The position numbers were made by a program, and so were the translations under genes. This document shows positions 1-12,168 of a stretch of DNA of 64,000 bases, piece after piece (positions within the stretch are counted from its first letter, which is position 1; every line of letters starts with the position of its first letter). The notes below the pieces were generated by a model. It was not told where the DNA came from. It was given only the letters and a program-made list of their open reading frames with translations, and ran no database searches. The stretch comes from Undaria pinnatifida (taxonomy: Eukaryota > Sar > Phaeophyceae > Laminariales > Alariaceae), in contig JABAKD010000030.1 of assembly GCA_012845835.1 (NCBI GenBank), forward strand, positions 6,583,599-6,647,598. The letters run 5' to 3'.

Positions 1-590
1 GTATCGCGATGAGATCGTCGATGTCCCTGAAACCTTTGGTGTCGGCGAAGTACTGGCGAATTTGTATGGGGTCTGCTGGGGGGACTGCCAACTCGCCGCC
101 CATCGAACGGGCCAGCTCACCCGCTGCTCCTCCGTAGGCAACAGTCATGGGGATGCAGACATCGGCTAGCTGATGCAACATATTCGCGTGTTGCTACCGT
201 GAGGTCGTCCTTGCCCAGTTTTGCTCTTATTATGTTTCGCCACTGCTCTACCGCGGGTTCGGGCTGGGATCGACTGAGCCACGCTCCATTAGGAAGCCGC
301 ACGCGTGCTGACCCACTACCCGTCCGCGAAAAGACCCGATCGCCCAAGTTCGTGTCTAATTTTTGTCCCGGCGGTTTTGCTCGACGCTGTTCCACGGGCC
401 GCTCGCTTGGTCGTGCGTGTACGCGGGCAATGCGCAGGCATGTGCTGTGTTGTTGGAGTACTGTCTCCTCGCACTGATACGGGCGTGGTAACGAACCCGG
501 AAATTGTCTGGATACTGTTTTTCGTTGGTGAAACCGCTTTTTCGGGGGGGGAGGGGGAGGGTCGAGAGTTCTATTGCGAGGCGTGCGCAT
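1..590 (-). pseudogene. Unrecognised frame-shifted coding remnant, runs off left edge
   Basis: Read on the minus strand, two overlapping frames look like ordinary protein. One runs through NIIRAKLGKDDLTVATREY. The other continues as NMLHQLADVCIPMTVAYGG and on to IRQYFADTKGFRDIDDLIAI at the left edge. The second frame has an in-frame TAG just upstream of the junction, so the two parts can only be joined by a frameshift or by an intron I cannot place. I do not recognise the family. With the remnant at 1.9-3.1 kb on the same strand, it may belong to one decayed gene or retroelement. The composition is GC-rich, like the exons of the real genes in this window. Confidence 0.3.
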
Positions 591-1917
591 GGTTAATCGG
601 ACCCGTGCACCCGCCCCGCCTATCGTACTGGTTCTTACGCTGCCGGAGGTCTGGCCGGGTACGCGAGACGCAGAGCTCTGACCCTCTAATCAAACCATGG
701 GACTGTATCCGCTGTGTGTGAGACGTGCAACCGTTTGTGGGCTACTTTCGCACCCCTCGGAAGGTTGACCGGATCATACACACGCCCCGCCTTTTTTATG
801 TGTTTTTATTTACCAAGGCACTGCGACCGCTGTGTGTGCAAGACGTGCAACCAGTGATACGCTGGTTTTTGCACGTTTCGGAAGAGTAACCGGACCTTTA
901 CGCGCGCCCCGCCTCTTTTATTTTATTTTATTTCCCAAGGGACTGTGACCGCTGTCTGCAAGACGTACAACCATTGATGCTCACGTTTCACACCACCCGG
1001 GAAGGTAAACCGGGCTTTCACACACGTCCCGCCTATCATACTGCACCTTCAGCTGCTGGGCCTCTGGCCCGGTTGGCAGTGTGGCTCTATCTCTGCCTAT
1101 CTGTCTGTAAATCTCTCTTGTCTCTCTGTTTGACTGTCTAACTGCGTGCCTGTCTCTTTGTACCTTTTTGGTCTGTCTATTTGTCTGTCTGTCTGTCTGT
1201 CTGTTCTGTCTGTCTGTCTGTCTGTCTGCCTGTATCTCTATATGTCTGGCTTGCTGACGCCCAAGCTGTCGAGCTGTCTGTCGAATGACTGTGCGTTGGG
1301 CTTTTTTTTTATCAGTCGTTCTAGCGTGCGAGCTTGCCTGTCACTCTGCCTGCTTGTGTGCCTGCCTGCTCCCCCCCCCCCGCCGTCAGGTGTTGGTATC
1401 GGCTCACTTGCTGCGGCCGCAGCCCGCGGTTGCCCCGCCCCCCCCTCCTCCTGCTTAGTTCCGGCTGTAGCGTACTAAAGCCTGGGGCCGGTTTCCTCCG
1501 CCGCCGGCTGCAGCGCCTCCCCCGATGGTAATTGCCTGCGCCTGCGTCTGGGGAGGGAGCGGCGGTGTCGATGGGACTGGGGCAGCCGCGGCCGCGGCCG
1601 GTCCTGGCGGCGTGGCGGAGGAGTGGGAATACGAACAGTTGGGCCGGTGTCAAGATTCCCCGCTCCAGATGTATGCACAAACGCCGGGCGGCGTTTTGCC
1701 TTGCCGCATACGTTCTTCAAGTGAGTTTTCGGCCCCCGCGCCCTTTTGCGACGTCCCTGGCGGTGTGGGGCCGTTCGCCCCGTGTGCGTCCGGGGCTCCT
1801 TTGCATTTCAACCCGCCTTCGCCCGTCGCTTTCGCCGGGGATGCTTGCCTCATCTTGGCCCGTGGGAGGAGGCTGTTCGTGGAAGCCTCTTTCACCAGGG
1901 GTTTCAGCCTTGTAAAC
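591..1917. other. No recognised gene; simple-sequence tract
   Basis: Several overlapping open frames occur on both strands, but they are GC-rich, Pro/Arg/Ala-biased shadows with no recognisable domain. A related pair of roughly 85-90 bp segments (about 710-870 and 830-960) shares the words CCGCTGTGTGTG(C)AGACGTGCAACC and CGCCCCGCCTNTTTTAT, so there is a degenerate local duplication. Confidence 0.4.
1142..1245. repeat. (TGTC)n microsatellite
   Basis: Imperfect TGTC tetranucleotide repeat, longest and purest around 1170-1235. The open frame across it is an artefact of the repeat. Confidence 0.85.
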
Positions 1918-3135
1918 TTAGGCCTCCCTGTTACGGAGTCCCCGAACCCGTGTGGAAGGGGTGCTCGGTACGACCGCCATGTTTTGTCTGCGGCCACGGC
2001 GACGTCGTGCGTGCCCTCGTCGAGCCCATCGTTCATGGCTTATGGCTTCGAGGAGCTCGTCACGCACGGGGCGCAATTGGTTGGCGAGGACGGCATAGTG
2101 GTAGTGGGGGTAAGTTTGTCGCAGCTCCTGCACATCCTTAAAGTCCTTCCGCAGCTTCGCGACCCGAGACTTGCACAGCCCCGGGGCGTTCTCCGTGCCG
2201 TGCTCAAGGACCACCACAAATGCGGGGATAAACGTGCTATATACGTCGGTCGGCATCGGGAGGGGGTTGACCCCCACCGGAGCCGGAGGGGAAAATTCTC
2301 CCACCACGAAAAAATGCGCCAAAAACTGCTTGGAGCCAGCCACCGAAACGCGGGCCATTTTTTCAAAGATGAGGCGGAGCATGTTGGGACATGTCCCCCA
2401 ACACACTGAAATTTCTCCGCGCAAGGTAGATCTTGGTGCTAGCTAGGGACCTCGAGACTTCATCGGCCTGCCTTACGTTTGCTTCTATGGCCGCGGTGCT
2501 GGTAGCGGCCAGCCTGGGGTCTGGCTGTGCTTGCGCGAGCTGAGCCCCGGGAGTACCTACGGCCCTGGGCGGTACCAGGCCCGCCGCCTGTGGGCCGCCC
2601 GTGGATGGAGTCACCTGCGGTTGAGGGTACGACCCCTGTGGCGGGGCGGGGGCCTGGGCGTTCTCGAGGGCGGCCATCCTCTCGACGAGCTGGGCGTTTG
2701 CTGGCCGCCATGGCTTGCATCCCGGCTGTCACCTGCTGTAGTATGACGCCCATATTGATTTGGGCCTCCCCTCCCTGGCCTTGTTCGGCGTGGGCCGCTT
2801 GGTCCACCTGGCCCTCCACGCGATCAGCGACTAGTGGGTCCGGGGGAGAGTGGGCCGGCCTGGGACAGGCTCAGGCACCGGGGACCGCAGGTTGGTCGCC
2901 CGGCCTCCAGGGTTGCCTTCCCGTGGTTCGACGTTGTCCATGTCTGTTGAACCAACGTCAAGAAAGTCGATCGAATACAGTTGGCGTGGACTCACGACCT
3001 ACTGCTGAGCTGTTGTTCCAAATATTCTCCGCCAGCAGCCACTTGAGGTATTCCCTAACCAGCTCCCGCTCACGCTCTACTACTCCAGCGTTCGTGTGGA
3101 TGTTCTCTAACAAGTGCCGCTGGGGCGGTAGACGA
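1918..3135 (-). pseudogene. Unrecognised coding remnant broken by frameshifts
   Basis: On the minus strand from 3135 downward, three segments read like one protein in changing frames: RHLLENIHTNAGVVERERE then LVREYLKWLLAENIW (about 3120-3010); a Gln/Ala/Pro-rich part (about 2820-2430) containing MGVILQQVTAGMQAMAASK; and a globular-looking part (about 2420-2030) with FEKMARVSVAGSKQF and KLRKDFKDVQELRQTYPHY. Neighbouring segments overlap in different frames (for example around 2400), so at least two frameshifts or missed introns separate them. The Q/P/A-rich segment next to a helical segment recalls retroelement gag proteins, but I see no zinc knuckle, protease or RT, so that is only a guess. 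Confidence 0.35.
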
Positions 3136-6100
3136 GACTAGCCGCCAGTACGCTCTCGTCGACTCAATATTCAAACGAGGTTTCCTTTCCCCCGTACCCG
3201 AATTAATGCCGCCTCCCCAAACCACGCACTCCTGGCAGAGAGCTACATGTTTTTTCTCTGTTATGTGTTCTAGACTGCGTTCCAGGGCTCACAGACCACT
3301 GAGCCACCTACACCAAACACCAAACATCTGGTTATGCACCAGCTGACACGCACATGATACCCCTTCAGCATGGCTACTGGTATGCGCAACGCACCAGGGA
3401 CAGCAGTAATGCCAGATACCGGCACTCTGTGTCGTACTCTAAACCTTAGCCTTTGGATAATGTCGAAAGAAACGACGGTTACAGAACCGACCACACGCCG
3501 ATGTGATCAATTCGCGACGTTATGATAGGAGCTAACGAGGATTCCGCTCCGCGGACGGCTGACGCGGCCCGCTAGGCTCGCTGTCGTGGGATGAAGTCAT
3601 CGTGACATTCTTTTTTCGAGATGACGTACTTCGTGTGCATTTTGGCTTCCCGTAGAACGGCACACAGCATGCCATAACTCCTGCCACACCAAACCGTCCG
3701 AGCACCTGGAGCGCGCCATCCCCATCATTTCGTTGAGCCTACGAGATGGGCCTACTTCGTATTGCGTGGCTTGTCGAACGCACCGACTTATCCAAAACAC
3801 CTTGCGGTATTGAGGCTGGAGAGAGCCGAAGATGGTCTTCGTCAGATGCTATTCTAGGCGACGGCCAAAACTTTCTACGCAGACCACCCAAAAAGCACAA
3901 AAAAAAACAAACTTCGGACAAATCACGATCTAGGTATAGATCACCTAAATACAATAGATCCTACCTGGTAGCTATTAATAGCTGTCATTAGGAGGTGTTC
4001 TGCAGGATCTGCATATACCAGGTATGAGTCATCGCACGTTTGGGGCGCGGCAGAAGTTTCTGGACTCCTGACACGAGGTAAAAAAATCTCACCCGAAATA
4101 TGACTTCGAAGGCGTTCGTTCGCGCAACCCAACCGACATGTCCTTGCGCTAGTCCTAAAACAAACATAATCGTGAAGTTATCATGCCAACCGATAAATTC
4201 CACGCTTGAGGAGTTGAACCGAAAAAGGACAACCCTTGCCGTGGGATGCCTCCTGCGTAGTACAGAAAGTACAACTCCAACCACTGGAAACGTGTGCCAG
4301 ATGTGCAGATCGTACGGCCCCCACCCGGAAAAATGAGCTAGACCATACAGATCTTCTCTGAAAAATCTAGATCATAAAGTGGGAATCGATTATCTGCCCG
4401 ACGTTTGAAAGGTTCACAGCAGCCAGGTATAAGGACACTGATCACACTCGTACTGCCCACTGCTGCCGAGGTGCCATAGGGCAGGATTTCCAGAGAGCAC
4501 CCTCTCCGCTCCACTCATCACGTGTTCGCGATTCGAGCGCGTTGGGTGCGATTGCCAGCTGAAGCGCAGAAAACATGTTGATATATCGGTCTCTCATCGA
4601 TTCAGGCCTCTGACCGAATGAACGTTTCATTCTGTAGCCGAAGCCGCATTCAGCCGAAATTTCCGAAACGGGGAAGGGGGACAAAATAGTGAAGGCTGCC
4701 CCCCTTTTACAACTGAAACCCGCTTGGAGGGGACAAATCGCTTGGAGCTAGCATATTGAGGGCCTTTGGAGCTCTTGCGGGGCTTTTTATGAGACCATTT
4801 TTGTTGTCTTTCGTGCGTTAGGGAGGACCCTTGCAAACGAAGAACAAACCCCAAAACCAAGACCTCAGATGACGTACGAAATGTATTGTTTTCGTGAAAC
4901 ACGTGAACGACGAAAGCTACATGCTATCAAAAACGAATAGGAGTCAACGGTCACGGCGGTGCGCCAACATCGATGCATCGTCCAGCTGCGATAGAGGCGG
5001 CACCCAGCCCTGAACAAGGAGAGGGATGCGCCCACACGGCGAGCCGACCATGTCTTGCTGTCTTCAATGGCACCGGTGTCTTGAAGCGCGAGATGTACGC
5101 TGAATGAAGTATCGATTGTGCACCAAACAGCATCATCGCTTCCTACAACAAACGATTTTAGGATGTGTTATACGACAGTTTGCAATTCGATCAGGGACAG
5201 TACCACGTACCACGGGCTGCTGTATATGACTGCAGTGGCGAGAGTCGCATTGACTGGTACCAGCGGTATACCGTTCGTGTTATCTTTTCTTTTGGCCTTC
5301 TAGCTGTCTTGTCGACGGGGCTTGGTAGCTGCGTTTGTCGGCATGGCCTCGCTCCTCGCCCTCGAAGGGTTGTGATCAAGGACATGCACCCAGACCTTGA
5401 TCAACATGCAACGTTAAAACGGCGTGTTGCTACACGGGCACGCCCCCGTATTCGTGTTCTTGAAGGGAGGAGGCAGGCGGCGCGTACTGCCCGTACGTGC
5501 AGATAAGCAGTTTTTTCGATGTGCCCGTACTTGATGTACTGAGAAGTAGAGAGGGCGTCGAGGTGGATAGCTGCAATAGGGCTGGGTACTGTCTGGCGCA
5601 GCTATTATTAAAAGTAGTACCATAGACCTGTCTACTGTAGAAATCAGCAGCCGGTATCCTAGATTCCCTCAGTCTAGCAACCTGACGACGACGCCGAAAG
5701 TCATCCCCCGCCCCCCGCCCCCCCCGGCTGGTGAGGGGGCATGCCGGAAGCTATTTTTTTAAAGGTCTTTCGCTTTCCTCCCATCACAACCCGGAGCAAG
5801 CATGGGTCTGGGTTGGTAGGCGTAACGGGAGACAAGAGCTCGCCGTCGTGCGCAAGTCCCCGTCTCCCTGTCTTCTGGCTCTATCGATTACCCATTTCTC
5901 CGTTCATGAGGTTTTCTGTTGTATAGGATGGGCGTTTTGAGGGACGTACGTTAGCTACTGCGCCAGTACCCAGCCCTATACCTAGCGCATCTTTGTGAAG
6001 TACGTGGTACGTGCTATACCTGGTATCCATCGTTTTTGTGGCCGACAACCGACCCTCATCTTCGCTCTGGGAGCCGCCGGCGGCGACACATACCCGGGTT

Positions 6101-6605
6101 CAGTTTGGAGTTTGGAGGGCTCGCCATGTCCGGCCGGTGGATCCGGCCCGGGTTGGATCAGGGCGCCACGCAAAAACATATCCGCACACGGTCTACTATC
6201 CGGTGTAGAAAATACGGGCAAGCCGAACATTTTTGCACCCACGGCCAGTTAATACGCCGCTTCGGCTGGAGGAGAGGGGGGTTTGGGGAGAATGGGGCTT
6301 TCTTCAACGATTTCCAACATTTATCATGTTGTTACGAGTGTGCTCGTGTAGACTAAGCCCCTATATATGTACCTTGAATACTACTGGTTTCAGGTACTGC
6401 TGCATTTCTCGCGCGCAGGCAGCACTGTTGCCGTTATATCGCTGGTATGGAGTACGCGTATTGTGTATGATGCCAGGGTATATATAAGCACACCACATAA
6501 CTCTCGCATGCCGAGTTTTTTCTTCACTAACCGACGAGGTTCTTCACTAACCGAAGAGGTTTGACCTCTTGCCCTCTTTCCCACCCTCGTGCCGTGCCGC
6601 CGTAG
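3136..6605. other. Intergenic, no gene recognised
   Basis: Only short, unconvincing open frames occur on both strands. The missing first exon or exons of the downstream ankyrin gene may lie in the right half, but I could not identify one with a start codon and a phase-1 donor. The region contains TACCWGGTA palindromes at 3962, 4016 and 6017. Near 6520-6560 a 20-bp unit (TTCTTCACTAACCGAMGAGG) is repeated twice in tandem. Confidence 0.5.
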
Positions 6606-9600
6606 ATATTATCAAGAGGATAGGTGAGAGGTGCGGCGACTTGTCGAGGGCTACCCTGCAAGGACTCCCGCCCCTTCTCTGCGCCGCTATTGGAGGCCAC
6701 ACCGACGTGGTGAAACAGGTGCGCCAAGATATATTGTCCAGAGACGCACGATCGCGCTGCTCTTGCGCGACTCTCGTGGTGGGAACGGTCTGCTTGATCC
6801 GTCCCAACAATCCGGCCCCGAGCTGCGTTGGCCATGTTTTTGTCAATGCCTGCTTTTAGACCCATTGCGGTTCGTTCTCACTTTTTCAGTCTACGCGTGT
6901 TATTTCGACTGGGTTCGATGCTGAAACACTTGCCAGTACTCAACATGTACTTCGAAGTATATTAATACCAGGTGTGTACGATGCCCGTGATGCTTTTTAA
7001 CAGAGAGCGGCGGGAATCTGGGCCCTCTTACGGCGGCAAAGTACTGCCGTAACATTGTGTCGCCCGATTGATCGACCGCTTGGTCAGATTGCGTCGAGTG
7101 TCGGGTGAAGTTTCCCCGCCGAAACTGCGGTTGAGGACGCGCACGCACACACGCACGCATGGATGTCTTTCACCAGGCAGAACTATGATGGACTAAAGTT
7201 CGCACCACTCTTGGTAGGTAGCCGCATTGTTTCTGCCTTGATTTGTCCGATTGGGCACGCCCTCCCGAAACATACCTGGTAACTCTTATATTAGCACACC
7301 AGGTACCTGGTGTATATTAGTTAGTAGTGGTACGCTGAACTATGCCAGTCGGCCCGACATGCCACCCGGGCAGGAACGTCAGTGCAGCGGGGCGAAGAAG
7401 CCGACGTAGTGCACCCACTACCCACCCACCGACCATCGACCAACCCACTACAGCGGTATAGCGTTGCAGCAGTACGTATGGTAGTAAACCGGTACCTGCG
7501 AAAAATACGGGCCACCCCCCATACCACAAAACCATTAACCCACGTACGAAACGATCCACCAACCCGCCAGGCACCACCCAGGGCACCCACCACCCACCCA
7601 CTACCCGCCGCCCAGTGCAGCAGTGCAGCTGTACGTACGGCAGTATACCGGTACGCGAGCAGCAGTTGGTTGGTTTTTGAGTCTTGGGGACCCGGTAAGA
7701 AACGGGGGGGGGGGGTCGTTTTTTGCGACCCTCCGCCATTTCGGGGAGCGGGCGAGCCGGCACCCACGAAGCACCCACCACCCACCGCCCACCCACCCAC
7801 CCACCCACCCACCACAGCAGTGCAACAGCAGTGCAGCAATACGTACCGACCACTCCACAACGATAGTACAGCAGTGCAGCAGTACGCACCACAGTATACC
7901 TGGTACGCGAAGAGCTGGATGGGATTTCCCCTTTTTGACGATTCTCCTTCCCCGGGAGATCGCGAGCCGTCCCCGGGAGCCTTTTCACGCCCCCCGCTCG
8001 CCGATCTGGTAATCGTTGGCCGTTGTGTCGCCGGGGACACCCAAGGCTGATGTGTGAGGCGGGCGTGGAACGGGCGTACGGTCGCTGGGGGGCGGGTGGT
8101 GAACGGTAGGACGGGTTCCGCACAGGGAATAATGAAACCGAATATTTGTATTTTTTCCAAATGACTACTACAACACAAGCGTATTACGACCTATCCACTA
8201 CAGCAGCACAGCAATGCAGCAGTACGTACGCTAGTTAACCCGTACCTACAAAAAATAAAGGCCACCCCCCACAGCACGAAACAAGTAACCCACGTAGTGC
8301 ACCCACCACCCACCCACCACCCACCGACCAACCCACTACAGCAGTACAGCAGTGCAGCAGCACGTACGATAGTAAACCGGCACCTACAAAAAATAAGGGC
8401 CACTCCTCCCAGCGTGACACCATCTGCTGGGGCCGGGTGGCGAACGGTAGAGCGGGTTACGCCGAAACCGAACATTTTACATGATCCAAGACTACCACGA
8501 CGACACAAGCGTATCATATATTAAGGATATGGTATTCCTACGCAGGTAGTGTCGGTGGTTCAAGGTTGTGAAGACGCGTTTTGCGAAACTGTTACTGTCT
8601 ATGCTTTTTGTAAACGTGTCTTGCTCGCCGCCCCCCTTTCTCCGTTTACGTCTATCTCGGCCGCGCCCTACATTGGCGTAGCTCATCGCTATGGGAGCAC
8701 CCGTCAACGCTGTTTCGAAAAATTCAGCAGGGCTAGCTCCAACAGCTCTTCAGTGCGCCGTCGATATGGACGATTTGGAGATGGTGAAGGCCCTCTTGGT
8801 CGCCGGGGCTGAAGTTAATTGGGCCGACAATACGGGCACAACCGCGCTGCACCTCGCTTGCAATATTGAAGCCGTCGATGTCGCGGTAGCCCTGCTTGAG
8901 CATGGGGCCGACGTGTACAAAGAGGACAAGAATCACACCACGCCTGCGCACATCGCCTTTGCGCTCAACAACTGCCGCCTCATGGGGAATTTGATCATCT
9001 CCGGCAAAAACGCACCAACGCATATTGCTGCCGTATTGCTCGAGGAGTGCAGGGGTGTAAAAGGGAAGGAGGAGATGTTCGAGCTTTTTGTTCGAAGCGG
9101 GTGGAGCTCGCGTCACCGCGGCGACACCCCCTTAACTGGCACCCCTGTTTTTGCGGCGCCTCCGGCAAGTGCATCTGCGTCAACCGTTACGGGAGCGGCA
9201 CTACTCCAAGCATCGAGGAACGGAGACACTGATCTATTGAAGAGATTTCTCAGCTCGGGAGAAGACCCCAGCACCCAGGACGTGGTCGGACGCACCCCGC
9301 TACACTTGGCGGCCAAGTCCGGTCACGTTGAGGTCGTGCAGATGTTGTTACAGGCTAAGGCGGCTCCGGACGCCCGCGACAATAGCGGCTTGACGCCCGT
9401 GCATGTCGCAGCGAGGGTGGGGCAGGCCCCGGTCGTAGCGGCCCTGCTTGAGGGCGGCGCTTCGCCCGACTTGAAGGACGCGAAGGGATGCTCCGCCCTT
9501 CAAATCGCTATGCAGACTATTAATAGATGCCCGGCGGTGGTGGAGGCGTTGGTTGATGGGAAAGCCTCCCTGAACGCTGGCGGCGAAAAATGCTATACGC

Positions 9601-12168
9601 CTCTTCATGCCGCGTGTAAATCTGGCGTAACCGACATCGTGAAGATCCTTCTGGACGGCGGGGCTCTTCCGGGGCACTGCTGGAACGATATGCTCCAGTC
9701 GCCGTTATTTGTGGCCTGCTCCACAGGGCACGTGGAGGCGGTGAAGTTGCTGCTGCCTAAGCTGTCTCCGAGGCAGATCAACTTGCGCGACAGGGTGGTC
9801 GGCAGCAAGGGAGGATGGACGGCGCTTGTGGCCGCTGTAGTGCTCAATGACGGGCAGATGGACACTGTTGATGCGGTAAGTCGCTTGGTGTGCCTGCTCG
9901 CGTAGGGCGATTTGCGTTGCCCTCCGGTGTCGGCTAGCGGTACTGGCTAGCGCTAGCGAATGTGCGTTACAGAAAGGCCGTGATAACATGGCGGTATAAG
10001 TTTGTTGTGTTTCTCCCAAGCAGCCTGGACACGGGCAATTTGTAGCACGATAGTGGCGTGTTGACCCCCTGGTCTTGAGGGATCAGCGACTGAGCCGCAG
10101 CCCGCACGTCCAGTAGCCTTTTAGTGCTTGCTTCCCTGGCAGTTCTCTCCCTTGGCGATCTACGTATGAACGTGGAGGCAACCGAAGGTATTGATGTGTC
10201 TCACACGCATAATCGAAACCCTAAGCGCTTGCTAGCCCAGACATGCTTTTGGTACGAGATTGGAACCCCACAACCATCGACAACCCTACACGGGCTCACC
10301 CTTCTTTCGCCCTTTCCCTCCCCCCTTGGTGCTCCGTCTCACTACTTGAGCTAGACAACCAGGTTGCGGTCTTTTTTATCTCGTTTTTACGTAATGGCGG
10401 TGCCCAGATGGTTATCGAGTTAAATCATAGTGTGCACGGTGGAAAACCTTAACTTCCGCGCAAGGGGGATGATATCACGGAGTGTGTATATTGCAAGACA
10501 CCGAAGAGGCAATCACAGACTATGCCCATTGCTCCCTCTTCCCTTTGCCACACCAGACAACTAATTTATTTAATTCGAAGTTGTCATCATCCATATGCAA
10601 GAAAGTACGCACAAGGTGCCAAAATCCGCCTCGCAAATGGTTCTTAGCAGGATACAGCCCACCCTTCATGCGACTCGCCGGACATCTCACGGCGCTTCGC
10701 GTGGGGGACGTGATCTCTGCCTAGTCGGTTAAAACCCGACGCGCTTCGTCCCAGCATTGTAGGAATGCGAGGGTCATACGACTATGGTCATATGACTACG
10801 GCTATGCATGGAATGAGTACACCCCCCCCCCCCTGGTGCTCCATCTCGAAAGGGATGCGTGGTCACTTGTCAAATGACTGCGGCAAGCAACAAATGAGTA
10901 CCCTCCCCCCCTCTTGGCAACCGTATCCGTGTCCTTGCCGCCCCAAAGCTTCTTGAGTTCAAGGCAGATCCGACCGTTCGGACGGCCGGGACCAACGAGT
11001 CGCCCTTGGAGCTGGCTGTATCCAATGAGTCCACCAACGCAAACCCCATCGTCGGCCCCCGCTTGGTGCGGGCGCTGACTAAGGCAGGCGCCAAAGTCAA
11101 TGAAGTGGGGCCTCTGGGGTGCACGCCGTTGCACCTCGCTTGCTGGAACGGCGCGTGTGGGGAGGTGGTGCAGGCTCTGTTGGACGCGGGTGCGAACGCG
11201 TGTGCACCGTCTGCGGGCATCCACTTCTTGACCCCCCTCCAGCTGGCCGGGTGCGGTGGTTCGCCGGGAGCTCTGCGGGTGATGATCGGGCGGCCTGAGT
11301 ACGGAGGTGTGGACACCGTTGGAGCTCCCCCTGAAAGGTGCGGCGGACACGCTTTAAGCTCTTTTTAGAGCAGCAAGAATTTCGCCACGCTAATTCCAAG
11401 TAGTTCGTCTTGTCCCCAAAGCTTGGGTGCAGTTCTGAAATAGTTACAACCAGTTTACTACTGGAGAAAAATGGACACTAATTCCGAGTAGTTTGTTTCC
11501 GAAAACGTGGGTATAATTCTCAAGTGGTGGTGAGGTCGAAGGCGTGTACATTGGGTTGGCGTTGGTGATTTTGTGCGTGCTGATAATTGGGACTGCTGCT
11601 GTGCACGTGTCGGGCATTGCGCCTGTCTCGTGTGGAGAGGAGAGCACTGTACGACGCAAATGTTCTTTCACGGTTGTGCGGGCCCTACTGTCGTGGATGG
11701 ACGCGGACATATGAGCAGCACCGTTTCGGCTTCCGAGACGGCCATCGACGTGGAGTGTGCTGTGTTGATTTGCTGCAAGGCGCGCCGCACCACGACTGCA
11801 CTGACCCCCACACGCCTCGCCTGTGTGGTGGGTTGTCACCTTATGATAATATCCCCCCCCCTCCCCATTGCCTTGATCGTTCCCCCGCGTTCCGCCTCCA
11901 TTCTTCCGCGGGTGACGTATCCAGGATTACCGCCCTTGCCTGCGCCGTGAGGTATGGGCGGGTGGAAGGGGTGCGGTTCCTCCTGGAAGAGGGAGCAGAC
12001 ATGGACTTGCTGCCGTTCGAAGAGGACGGCATCACGCCGGCAACGAGGTCGCTGATACACCTGGCCATGGTGGAAGGGCATGGGGACGTCATTTCTCTCC
12101 TCCTACAGGCCAGGAAGTTTAAGGAGGAGTCGGAGAGGCTTGCGGGGGGGGCAGAGGTAGCCCCCTGA
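6606..12168 (+). CDS. Ankyrin-repeat protein (5' end not found)
   Basis: Four exons join in phase: 6606-6718, 8682-9875, 10949-11337 and 11925-12168 (TGA stop), giving about 645 residues. All junctions are GT-AG. The first exon begins mid-codon, so at least one upstream exon is missing. Ankyrin signatures recur throughout: LLCAAIGGHTDVVKQ/LIAMGA across the first junction, TTALHLACN, RTPLHLAAKSGHVEVVQMLL, LTPVHVAARVGQAPVVAALL, YTPLHAACKSGVTDIVKILL, DA/LLEFKADPTV across the second, CTPLHLACWNG, and a C-terminal LIHLAMVEGHGDVISLLL. Two junctions fall inside repeats and restore the consensus exactly, which supports the model. A Ser/Ala/Pro-rich linker (about residues 185-205 of this model) splits the repeats into two blocks. 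No signal peptide, membrane segment or catalytic domain is visible, so the likely role is as a protein-interaction scaffold; the partner is unknown. Confidence 0.85.
7400..8515 (+). repeat. Degenerate repeat array in ankyrin-gene intron
   Basis: Related segments start near 7410, 7570, 7770, 8190 and 8297. The best-conserved unit has CACCCACCGACCAACCCACT, then ACAGCAGTRCAGC and GTACGTAYGNTAGTAAACCGG, then ACCTRCRAAAAATAMGGGCC. A second conserved part (GGTGGCGAACGGTAG...GAAACCGAA) occurs near 8090 and 8435. The CCCACC-rich stretches leave long open frames on the minus strand (Gly/Trp/Val-rich) that are repeat artefacts. The array lies in the 1.96-kb intron between the first two ankyrin exons found. 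Confidence 0.7.
10395..10905 (-). repeat. Diverged copy of ~560-bp dispersed repeat, plus extra head fragment
   Basis: Read on minus, 10820 to 10395 aligns end to end with the first 400 or so bp of the repeat at 25.4 kb (shared words: AATGAGTAC, ATACGACTAT, GCGAAGCGCCGTGAG, GGATGACAAC, GGTTATCGAGTT). A second head fragment (about 10838-10905) starting GGGTACTCATTTGTTGCTTG lies next to it and matches 34899-34970. Both sit in the ankyrin-gene intron between 9876 and 10948. Confidence 0.7.

Noticed and set aside
7317-8178. Minus-strand frames of 268 and 285 codons rich in Gly, Trp and Val
   Set aside because: They come from the CCCACC-rich repeat array in an intron; no domain, and the plus-strand exons on both sides join in phase over it.
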